Below are positions 55,079 to 64,000 of a DNA stretch of 64,000 bases, one piece after another. The position numbers and the translations under genes are program-made. The stretch is from NCBI GenBank assembly GCA_018806915.1, contig JAGKQI010000017.1, positions 1 to 64,000 on the forward strand, in the 5' to 3' direction. Source of the DNA: Phytophthora colocasiae (lineage: Eukaryota; Oomycota; Peronosporomycetes; Peronosporales; Peronosporaceae). Numbering within the stretch: position 1 is the stretch's first letter; every line of letters begins with the position of its first letter. The notes beneath the pieces are model-generated. The model searched no databases and was not told where the DNA came from. It saw only the letters and a list, made by a program, of their open reading frames with translations.

Positions 55079-57365
55079 ATGTCTATCACGGCGGTAGACT
55101 CCAGCTCTGATCTTGGAGAATTGCAGCTATCAGTAGCAGATTCATCGCTCAAGAGTGCAAAGCTGCTTCGTCGTCCGTCCAAAGCGCTGTCTATTTCGTC
55201 TTTATCGGATGAGAGTGGCAAGGATAAAAGCTCCGTAGCAAAAGAAGCCTGTCGTGATGTGGACCGCGAACTGGCAGCCATTGAGACGCGGTTGAGGACG
55301 TTTCGAGGTCGACGGAGGAATGACAGTGGATCCACGTCGCTAAATGCAGTTGCGCCACTTCAAAGGGCTCATGACGACGAATTAGAATCGTCGTCGTCTG
55401 ATAACTCGTCGCTGATCTTTTCTACACTGTCAAAAGCTCAACGAGAGGCAGGAGCAGTTGCGGATCAAGTTGCAACGACACTGCTCAAATGTGATGAACT
55501 GTTGCAACGTGTCAAGTCCAATGGTAAGATCGAAAGTTGTTATTTTGCATTGAAGTTTCTAACGTTTAGTTGCAATTACAGACGTATCGCGTGTTTCCTC
55601 GGCCAGCAGTTCTAGAGATCGGAGTTTTCGAGATGGAAAGAACATGGCTACATCTTCAGGTTCGGAGTTCGACTCCACGGCTTCTTCTCCGGTGAAAAAT
55701 ACCTCTGCTGTTGAGGAAGAAAGTATATTGAGCCAAAAAGCTGCGGCTGTGAAGCGGTTTGCAACGCGTTGTCAAAAAGATATCGAAGCGAGCACTACCA
55801 AGATTGAACTCCACCACCAAAAAGTGCAAAACTCGTATCTGAAGGAGTTGCAGCGTAAATATGATTCGAAAAAGCACGTGACACTCATGAATCTGCGAGA
55901 GAAATACGAGAAAGAGACCAAAGCACTCGTGAGAGCGAAGATGGAGGAGTATGAAGTCGAAGAAGCTGCTGCAGTGAAAAAATCCAGAGCCACACTCCTT
56001 AATGAGCGGAATAAAACGCTCGAAGACTTGCAAAGTACGCATAATGCAGCTATGGAGGAGAGTCTATCACATTTGGAGTTACAGTTAATTGCTGAGACGG
56101 AGAGGGAGAAGCGTGAAGTAAGCAACCAATTGGAGGAGGAACGGAATCTCACACTACAGCAGATCCAAAACGACAGTCGAGCGTCTATGGAGCGTTGGGA
56201 ACTCGAGCAGAGACAAAAGCTGGAACAAGAGTTGTACGACCATCGAGAAGCAGCAGTAGCTTCTGTTCTAAAGAATCAAGAAACACGAACTGCAGAGCTG
56301 AAACAGGAGATTCAAGCCTCACACTTTAAAAAAGAAGAAACGGAGCTCCAGAAACTCAAGAAAGCGCTTGCATTTGGTGCACAAGCTCAACTCCAACAAC
56401 TTCGAAACCGACTGGAAATCGAACACGAAGAGAAAGTTCACGACATCAAGGCAAATGCCTCGGTTTCTTTGGAAAAGGAGGCCGAAGAGCTTAAGCAAAT
56501 GCTTACACAGTCGCACCATGAACAAGAGGAGCAGTTAAAGCGTGATTTGGACAAGAAACACCGCGTGACGATCATGGAACTGCACGATACCATGCAATTA
56601 GCCCATCGAAAGAGTCTTCAAGCTCTGAAAGACGCCGCAGAGAAACATAGAGCCGAAGCACTAACCGCTCATCGTCAAGAATTTGAGCTGGAATGTCGCC
56701 AAGAACTTCAGTCATTGGAGCAAACCCTTGATGTGGAAATGACTACAAAACTGCGTAAATTGGAGAGGGAGCACGGTGAAGAGTGTGAGCTCAAGTTGGA
56801 GCAATTGAGAGCGCGGGCAGTCAACCAGCACGCGCGAGAGCTCGAAGCCAAACGATCTCGTATGATCCAGTGCAAGAACATTTTGCTAGCCGAGGCTACT
56901 GCGTTCCTTACTTTTGACAATAATCGTCCTACAGACGACCGACGTTCCAGTCCAGAAGACAACTCAGCCGCTTCTCACTTGTTTGAGCTGAAGAAACACT
57001 TATCGAAGGAACTGGCTCAGTACGTGGACGTGATGGTCGCTGAGTTTGACGAACTCGCTGAGGAGCAACAGATACTTGTGGCGAAAATTACTGAATCGAC
57101 GCAACTTTACTTGTCCTTTAAGCGACAATGTGGTGTGCTTGAAGCGCAGTCGATCGAACTGACAAGTGGCTTGGAGACTCTACATGATCAACTTCAGAAG
57201 AAGGACGTGGTGTGTAAAAAGCTGTACGAAGCTAATGAAGCACTGCTAAAACGTCTTCAAACTCCAGTATCTGATACTTCAAAGGGTACTACCAAGAGTG
57301 TTTCATTGTCACCTCGATTGAAAAAGTCTCCAGTACTGAAGAAAGCTCTTCAAAGTCCATTTTAG
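55079..57365 (+). CDS. Coiled-coil protein 1 (centrosomal/ciliary-like)
   Basis: Clean two-exon gene. Exon 1 (from 55079) is Ser-rich and disordered, with SSSSDNSSLIFSTLSKAQRE near residue 105. The intron at 55526-55581 (GTAAGA to ACAG) completes an Asp codon. Exon 2 is nearly all alpha-helical coiled coil for about 450 residues, with heptads rich in Glu, Gln, Lys and Leu, then a Ser/Lys/Pro-rich basic tail (KSVSLSPRLKKSPVLKK). Length, disorder and coil content resemble CEP164-like and other basal-body scaffold proteins, but no specific family motif is seen. It is followed after 52 bp by a second coiled-coil gene in the same direction. Confidence 0.7.
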
Positions 57366-57417
57366 GAGAAAGAACTACCTGCAAAACAGAAAATGGAAAT
57401 ACCTTTTTTGTATTTTT

Positions 57418-59530
57418 ATGAGTGAAGAAGTGATGGAACGCTCTTCTTTGCCGTCAATTAATGGCAAGTTTTCGGATGAATCGATAGGACGCATAACCAA
57501 TGCACCAGGTACTCGACCATCTTCTTCAGTCTCTACAGGACGGACGTCTCGGGTTTTACCAAAAAGTGCTGGCTCGGCTTCAATTTCTCGACGCACAAGA
57601 CACAGCGAAGTCGCAGTGACATCAACCTGGCAAACACCAGAAAATCAAGTGCAGAGACCTTCCTCAACGGAGCGGGTGGTGGTTCGCGCGTTCTCTGCAA
57701 CAGCGCGCTATGCAGGCAAATTGGATGTCGAACGCGAAGCTCAGCAAAAAGAAGCATTTACTACAGAACCGGAAGACTCGATACAAGGCGATGAAATCCA
57801 GCAATTACGCCATGAAAACGCTCTATTTCGACATGAGATCGATCAACTTCGAGCGAAACTAGTGGAGAAGTGCGTTCTCCTGAATTGTGTTCGATAATTT
57901 CTCGTTTGCTAATTATTTTGTTTTCACACAAACCAGGATTCGAGGTCAAACTAAACTAGTTGCTGGTAGTCAATTTCGAGCTTCGTCAGCTTCTCCAGTA
58001 CCGAAAGTTCCCACAACTTCAGGTTCTATATGCATAAGATGTTCAACAGCACGGGCGAGAGCAATCAAGGCTCATCAAGAGAGTGAAGAGGCTCATACTG
58101 CTGCTGCTGAGCTTCGAAAATACATCGACAATGTCGAAGCTGCTCAGCAACGTTTGTGGGAGGAACGAAAGTTGCAAGCGAGTGAAATTGCGAAATTGCA
58201 GGATAAACTGGCAGTGAAAGTCGAGGAATGCATACTATTGGAAAGGGAATGTACCAAACTGGACAAGCAAGTGAAGATGTTGCAGCCCGAAAACGATTTT
58301 ATGGAGTTTATTGCTCAACCACTACAGGTAAAGGAATCTGTCGATAATGCGACGCAATGTGCGCTTCAACAGAGCCGTGATGAGGAAATTAAGGCGTCTC
58401 AGGTGCACGAAATAACGAAGTTACGGATGGAGCTTGAGCTTTTAGTGCAACAACTTGATGACCGCGAACTGGAATTGAAAAAAGCGTTGGGAGGTTTAGA
58501 AGACGCTCAGAAACAAGTGGAAGTACAGAAGACTCAACGAGAAAATGAAACCAAGTCGTGGTATGAGGAAAACTCAGGATACAAGCGACAAATTGTGGAA
58601 CTGGAACAGATCCAGAAAACCTTAAACATATCGGTCCAAGACCTTCAGTATTCACACCAGAAGGAGCTTCAGCTTCTCCGGAAAGAGAACCAGGAACTCC
58701 GTGGAGATGTCGTAGCTAGAGAGTCTGAACTGCAACAACTGAAGCAGCAGCTGCAAGCGGAATCCTCAAAGCGTGAACAGCAGCAGCAAACACTTGTGAA
58801 AGCCTTGAAAGCTCGGATCCAACAGAAAATTGACGATAACAACCGACTGCAAGCACAGCTCCTGGATCATTCCGCTGTAAAATTGGCAAATTCTGCGATG
58901 AAGACACAAATGGAAGACCTAGAAGAGCAGGTACAGACACTTACGAAAGAAATCGCCTCGTTAACGTCCACTCTCCAGCTTCAGCACCAAGAAGCAGCTG
59001 ATTTCGCCCAAAGTGAACGTGAGCAATTGGTAGCTAAAGCAGCAAAGGAACAAAAACGACTATCGAAAGCTTTAGCAGCTCTTCAACAAGATAACGAATC
59101 GCTTCAATCTCGAATCTCGGAAGTCGGGGCGGAACTAGCGAATCAAGAAGTTTTGGCACAGAGACAGAAACGTTCGCACACTCGAGCCATGGAGCGTTTG
59201 ATGGAATCCTCTTTACGTTTGTGTGTTGTAGCTCCGACTGTAAACGTGCAGTTAAGCACGAATGGAGCGAAGAGTAACAGTTTCTCGACGGAAAAGAATA
59301 ACGATTTGACGTCGGTCCTGTGTCGATCTTCACCCCAACAAGAAAACATTAAACGCGTGATCGAGAACGACGTGTTACCTCTATTTACAAGTATTTTCTT
59401 GCAAACTGAGGACGACGTCAGCCCTCAAGCTAATGTACCGATGACGCGTTGGTTGCAAGACCTTCTTCAAGACATGCAAGCGCGAATAGCTGTTCAATTC
59501 GAGACAATTTACTCGTCAACTAACGTTTAG
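57418..59530 (+). CDS. Coiled-coil protein 2
   Basis: Clean two-exon gene. The first 150 residues are Ser/Thr/Arg-rich (MSEEVMERSSLPSINGKF), ending in a heptad start (EIQQLRHENALFRHEIDQLR). The intron at 57870-57936 (GTGCGT to CCAG) restores the frame as EKIRGQTKLVAG. A CIRCSTARARAIKAHQ element precedes about 400 residues of coiled coil. The C-terminal 100 residues are globular-looking (RVIENDVLPLFTSIFLQ, WLQDLLQDM). No known domain. Its TAG stop overlaps the stop of the convergent kinase gene by two bases. Confidence 0.7.
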
Positions 59531-61112
59531 TTAGTGGTTGCAAGGTGCGCAACTAACTCGCGTCGGAAAGCTGTCAGGAAGAAGGACACGTAGTTAACCC
59601 AAGCCTTGTCTTGACTCAGAGGTTTCTTCTGTACTGGCTGTTTGTCTTGAAGTTTCAGCACTGCCTCATTCTTGATCACCATTGAGTCACGGAGAGTGGA
59701 AGCTACTACCTTCTCGAGCACACTGGGACTGAATTCCTGCTGATCGGCAGTTCCTTGTCGACTCATGAGCATTCCGATGTCGTACGCGTTCATGTGCCGA
59801 TCCAGAACGCAGAACTTCAGTAGTGCTGTACAGGCGTGTAAAGTGAGCACTGCCTCGCGTTCCAGTTGATAATTGGCAGGAGGTTATCCTCAAGTAACTT
59901 CAGGTCGAAATCTGCATCCAATGCTGCGATATATTCGCGAGCCACACGGGAAAATGGCTGCTTTGGACTGGGGCCACAGAAGCCACATGAAGCTGGTTTC
60001 TGCCAGCGCGGAGATCCGAGGAAGACAAGCACCGTGGTCAATTGGAACGATCGAGACCTTCTTACCTGCCACGGATTTGGTCACCACTACGTTACACGTT
60101 TGAGATACCGTTTGAGCTGGCTCAACCACGAGCAAATTGCCTCCGTGCCGATCTTGATTGGCTAGACGAATGTCGAGAATGGCAACAGCGTGGATTTCCG
60201 CTACATTAAACAGTCCAGAACCAACGTCATCGGCTGTGTCTCGATGTGCTACGTACGCTTGAAGTGCTCCCGTTTTACTGTGCGGAGTCTCCGACACCTG
60301 GAAGTGGAAGTCGGGGTGGTAAATTGACGCGAGCATCGTCACTGGTACTCGAGCGAAATGCTGGTGATCCAACAGATACGCTACGACCTCACGTACAGCA
60401 GCGTCTCCGGCTGTGATCCCCTCGCGCATACCCAGCGCACCTGAAGGGTGTTTGCGGTATTGTTTCGGATTGTTAAGAGCATAAGCTTCTTCGTCTGCAG
60501 GCTTGAACACTCCAGTTAGGCGACGGTTCTTGGTCCGCAAGTAATAGACACCCCCCGTGCAGTCATCGACGGGGATAGGAGCGACACGAGCGAGCAAACC
60601 AGTCTGCACCTGGTTGGCAAGCAACGCCATCTCCTTGGTGTACAGGTGACTGCCTGTACAGGTGCTTGGCTTGAGGACTTTGATGCTGATACTATTCCCA
60701 GAGCGCAACATTGCAAATGATGAGAATTTGGTAACAACTAAAGCAATATAAGTACAACAACTTACGTTGGTGCAGAGACAGCATCTTTGATTTCCTTGGA
60801 TGGAAACTGCAGAGACTTGGATGGATTGCAAGCAGGTACTGTCGTTTTGATGTCTACACGGATTGGAGATCGCTGCAGAGCGTTGATGCTAAGAGACTGC
60901 ATGATGTTAGCAACAACTTCGGTTGATGCTCGTGTTGGTTTGCGACTTGTGACCACTGTGGGTTGTTTCTGCAGACTGGACGCTGCGGGTTGGAGAGGGG
61001 AGTGCGCTGCTGCGACCATCGTCGGCGTCTCACCCCCTCCTTGGCTCCTTCTGCAAAAGAGGAACTGTGTTGCCTCTTCCTCACTGTTGAGACTGATGCA
61101 ACTGCACGGCAT
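59527..61112 (-). CDS. Gamma-type phosphatidylinositol 4-kinase-like protein
   Basis: PI3/4-kinase-like fold of the plant gamma type. Exon 1 from the Met at 61110-61112 (MPCSCISLNSEEE) is Ser/Gln/Thr-rich; the intron is about 60683-60764. Exon 2 gives IKVLKPSTCTGS, then GGVYYLRTKNRRLTGVFKPA with the ATP-binding Lys, NNPKQYRKHP, AAVREVVAYLLDH, the catalytic AILDIRLANQDRHGGNLLVV and the activation loop VSIVPIDHGACLP with FMWLLWPQ. After slips near 59945 and 59855 it continues REYIAALDADFDLKLLED and CTALLKFCVLDRHMNAYDIG. Plant members of this group can act as protein kinases, so lipid kinase activity is not certain. The ubiquitin-like repeats of plant types are absent. Confidence 0.8.
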
Positions 61113-61400
61113 TAACCTTCCATGACCCGTAAATGCATCAGAGCATGAGGACAGGAATAAGGATGGGTCCAGTTTTCGTCTACAAGTGGCTACATTCTTT
61201 TCATCCAATCACAATAATCCATTATTTTAACTAATCATTTGTTGGATACCTTCTGACGTCGAAGCGGCATCTTATCCGCAGGGTTTGGATGCGTCCCAAT
61301 CCCCCGTCTGCGATCTTCATCAAGCTCCGGAGCTCCGTGCAACAGCTCAATCCGCATTTGACTCACTTGCCTGCAGACCTTCCACCCCGATCTCCCACTA

Positions 61401-61986
61401 TGAACGCTCTGATTCGTATGACCAAGCCACGTGTGGCTTCTGCTGTGCGCAATGTGCACATTGAGCGCAAGATCGAGGAACTTGGCTACACTCTGCCTGC
61501 TGTGGCCGAGCCCAAGGGTAACTACCGCACGGCGGTGCGTTCGGGCAACACTATCTACCTGGCTGGCCACCTGCCGCAGCCTGCTGGCGGTGACCTTATT
61601 CTGGGCAAGGTCGGCAAGGACCTGACGCCGGAGGAGGGCTACGACGCTGCTCACTACGTGGCTCTCAGTATGCTGGCCACCCTCAAGCGTACGTTGCTTA
61701 TTAGGAATGTTTGTTGCATGATGAGGAGTACTGACGCTGGTATATTTATTGGTTCACAGACGAGGTGGGCGACCTTGACAAGATCAAGCGTGTGGTGAAG
61801 CTCGTGGGCTTTGTCAACTGCGTGGATGGCTTCACTCAGCAGCCGGCGGTCATCAACGGCGCTTCTGACACTATCGGCAAGGTGTTCGGCGACAAGGGCA
61901 TCCACGCCCGTTCGGCTGTGGGCACCAACGCTCTGCCGCTCAATGTGGCCGTCGAGGTTGAAGCCGTTGTCGAGATTGAGGAGTAA
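61401..61986 (+). CDS. RidA/YjgF family deaminase
   Basis: Hydrolyses reactive enamine/imine intermediates released by PLP enzymes such as threonine dehydratase. Clean two-exon gene. The Met at 61401 starts MNALIRMTKPRVASAVRNVH, probably a mitochondrial leader; the family body begins KIEELGYTLPAVAEPKGNY. The intron at 61689-61759 (GTACGT to ACAG) restores LKHEVGDLDKIKRVVKLVGF. The C-terminus HARSAVGTNALPLNVAVEVE holds the family Arg of the active site and the usual ending. Length of about 170 residues fits RidA plus a leader. Confidence 0.88.
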
Positions 61987-62076
61987 ACGGGATCATGTTT
62001 TCCATTCTCAACCAGGCAACTGACTGGTTTGCCATCCGTTGTTTCTTTTCTCACTTATGTAAACGGGAATGAAAAG

Positions 62077-62825
62077 CTATTGTACTAGAACCTGTTCTGT
62101 TGGTTGGTGGAAAGCAATGGGGTCGATCCCTGTGGACTTCCAGTAGGATGGTCCATAGTTGACGAATATCTGGTCTCCTTGCTTGATCTCCTGGATCACA
62201 AACTGCATAACAACCGTCAGTAAAGCAATGCCATGTACTATATGTAGTATGACGAACAAGTTGCACACGTACGCAGAAGATCCGTAGAATGCCGTTATGA
62301 ACCATTGGCACAAAGCGCGCGTTCGGAGTTGCACTGTGGTTGATGCAGCGAATGACGTTGCCGTATTCGCTCGCACTCACGTACAGATCACCACCTTCGT
62401 ACACGGAAGGGTACGAGATGCCGTGTACGGATCGAACTCGTTCACTTCACTGACGCCAATCTTGATCACGCCCGTGTATTCCCCTAGGAATTCATAACGC
62501 TCTAAATCTTCAGCTGCAAACAGTCCGAGTGGCTGCTCTTCGACGTGACTCAGCAACGAGACGTGTCCGATTGCAACCTTCGACGAGACCTCGACCGTCA
62601 GTGGCCTGAACTTTGCTCAAATCTGTCTGCCACCGAGTCGGAGAAGCCCCAAAACGCGTAGTTTCGCAGCAAATGTGTGCGTTGGAATAGCAATTTGCTC
62701 GTGTAAGTGCATTTCATGAGCTCCTGCACTTCGTCTGCGTTGAGCATCTGCACTTCACCTGCCAAATTGTGGTATCGGAATCGGTGCTCCGTGTCCGTCA
62801 AATGTCGTCTCACAAGTAAAACCAT
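62077..62825 (-). CDS. SET-domain lysine methyltransferase-like protein
   Basis: Starts near the Met at 62823-62825 (MVLLVRRHLTDTEHRFRYHN). The SET domain is read in pieces: LGLFAAEDLERYEFLGEYTG, then, after a slip near 62405, YEGGDLYVSASEYGNVIRC, the key INHSATPNARFVP (NHS motif for S-adenosylmethionine binding) and, after an intron (about 62205-62275), FVIQEIKQGDQIFVNYGPSY with the catalytic Tyr region. It ends EQVLVQ. No post-SET Cys cluster is visible, so the substrate may be a non-histone protein. A slip near 62600 also breaks the 5' part. It diverges from the small gene at 63046. Confidence 0.72.
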
Positions 62826-63045
62826 CGTGGATAAAACGCCGCTTGCTTAAGGTTTTCATCGTAGTGGTAGCACTCGTCACGGTCGAGACAGCGGAAGCCC
62901 ACACAGCCCAATGCATTGCCATCAGATGCCATCGGGTCTCCAGTCGTTTGTTGCCTTTAGAAATGGCTACACAATTTGTTGTGTTCGTTCAATCAAATGG
63001 TACAGTGTACCACTTTTACAATTTTTGTGTGGCACAAAAAACAAT

Positions 63046-63349
63046 ATGACGCCACAAGCAACGGTCTCGCTCACGCCGATCCTCAAGAAGCTCGTGCCGC
63101 TGTGCTTCGTGACTGGCGCTGCGATGGAAGTGTTCATGGTCAACACTGGCTTCTGTACGTGCTGCTGTAGCTTTGTGTTCTACTGGAGAAGAACTGGGGT
63201 AGAATGGATTGAGAGACTAATAACCTACTCTCTTTTTGACTGCTGCAGACGACATCGTGACAGTTAATGAGGCGGAGCGTCGCCAGCTGCGCGACGAAGA
63301 GCGCCGGGAGTACTTGGAGGCCAGGGCTAGAGCCGCTAGGGATGAGTGA
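63046..63349 (+). CDS. SMIM4/UQCC5-like small mitochondrial membrane protein
   Basis: Two exons joined across 63155-63248 (GTACGT to GCAG), giving about 69 residues. One hydrophobic span (LVPLCFVTGAAMEVFMV) is followed by FYDIVTVNEAERR and a Glu/Arg-rich helix to the stop at 63349. The pattern FVxGxxMExxM, then FYDV/I, then EAxRR matches the SMIM4/UQCC5 family, which helps assemble respiratory complex III. Too small to be certain. Confidence 0.55.
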
Positions 63350-63469
63350 GCGGCGGAGACTCATAGACGTCATTGTTTCCTGTTGTTTTGCTTTCGGTGG
63401 ACTCCATCTCTCGCTCAGCTTACCCTCACACTGCTCAGCTTTTCTGTCCTCACATCGACCTTAGCTCTG

Positions 63470-64000
63470 CTAAGCTTTGCGTGCCACGCGCTGGAGAACC
63501 AGTTCCAGTTTAGGCACGCGGTAGCCACCTCGATCCTTGGGACGGTTCAACGCGTACCGCGTTGAGATCTTCGTCGTTATAGCGTTGTTCTGTGTGCGCA
63601 GGATCTCTGCAGCTTGCACAGCCGTTGTGATGGCCGCCTCAGACGCTTGCAGTCTGACAGTCTCTTGCTTCTGCACCGCGAACTTCGGAATTGATGATAT
63701 TGGCGTAGAATACTACAAAGTACCCATCTTAGCAAAAATGTGGTGAAAGCAAAGAGAGGAACACATCATACCTGCCGGTTTCCGTGTCGAGACCGTGACC
63801 AGATCGTCTGTGTATCTCGCAAGACGAGGCCCAGGAAAAACTTTCTCGAGCGGCTTGAGCTGTAGCTCCTTGATCAGCTGGTCGAAAGTCTCCTTGACTT
63901 CTGACCACTCAGATACCTGAACCAAACCGCTTCGAGACTCAGTAGCAGCTTTCGACCAGGGCACGGAGCCAACAACGATCACATGACCGACATGCTCCGC
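63470..64000 (-). CDS. Alba-like nucleic acid-binding protein, 5' end outside window
   Basis: Reads in from the right edge (the frame is open to 64000). The first part has VIVVGSVPWSKAATES and LARYTDDLVTVSTRKPA, then an intron at about 63702-63771, then, one frame over, PKFAVQKQETVRLQASEAA, ITTAVQAAEILRTQNNAITT and GGYRVPKLELVLQRV. The latter half fits the Alba fold (AI.TAV..AEIL, then a basic loop and a PK.E..L strand), used in chromatin, RNase P or mRNA binding. The first half does not clearly belong, and it could be two genes. Confidence 0.42.

Overview
The window looks like nuclear DNA of an oomycete, most likely Phytophthora or a close relative. The signs are dense genes on both strands, short GT-AG introns of about 60-130 bp, a START-plus-FYVE protein of the type expanded in oomycetes, initiator-like motifs ahead of some genes, a bacterial-type mitochondrial release factor 2, and Tc1, Mutator-like and pogo transposons between housekeeping genes. 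Genus is inferred from gene content, not from a database match.

Layout. 0-5.3 kb: a simple repeat, a doubtful small ORF, a frameshifted START-FYVE gene and a frameshifted Ca2+/H+ exchanger. 5.3-6.9 kb: a Tc1 element with long two-site inverted repeats. 7-20.8 kb: trehalose-phosphate phosphatase, NDUFS4, a COPI-associated-type membrane protein, an SLC25A39/40 carrier with a 7-nt exon, a rhodanese/dual-specificity phosphatase, MORN, LRR and GIY-YIG-like genes, a fragment of a tandem aminotransferase, and mitochondrial RF2. 20.8-28.2 kb: diacylglycerol kinase and two Mutator-like elements inserted one against the other just upstream of its start codon. 28.2-33 kb: WrbA-type quinone reductase, an RNF10-type ubiquitin ligase, a LYR protein and two small unknowns. 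33-42.5 kb: a gene-poor stretch with pogo/Tigger remnants, a decayed WLM protease and a badly broken VPS11. 42.5-50 kb: XRCC4-like, SLC35-type transporter, UBE2G-type E2, phosphoglycerate mutase and a divergent pair of related mitochondrial helical-repeat proteins. 50-64 kb: a secreted Cys-rich astacin-like protein lacking the catalytic Glu, a carnitine acyltransferase, two adjacent coiled-coil genes, a gamma-type PI4-kinase, RidA, a SET protein, a SMIM4-like small protein and a partial Alba-like gene.

Quality. Many housekeeping genes (phosphoglycerate mutase, NDUFS4, WrbA, UBE2G, RNF10) need single-base frame corrections although the protein on either side is well conserved, whereas RF2, the coiled-coil pair, the LYR gene and RidA are clean. 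Much of the breakage is probably consensus error, but VPS11, the WLM gene and the aminotransferase also have nonsense codons, dense shifts or truncation and may be true pseudogenes.

The genes do not form one pathway. Recurrent themes are mitochondria (NDUFS4, RF2, SLC25A39/40, LYR, helical-repeat pair, SMIM4-like), phosphoinositide/diacylglycerol signalling (DGK, PI4K, FYVE) and ubiquitin (RNF10, UBE2G). The most interesting items are the adjacent MULE insertions, the inactive-looking astacin, the 7-nt exon and the two-site Tc1 ends.
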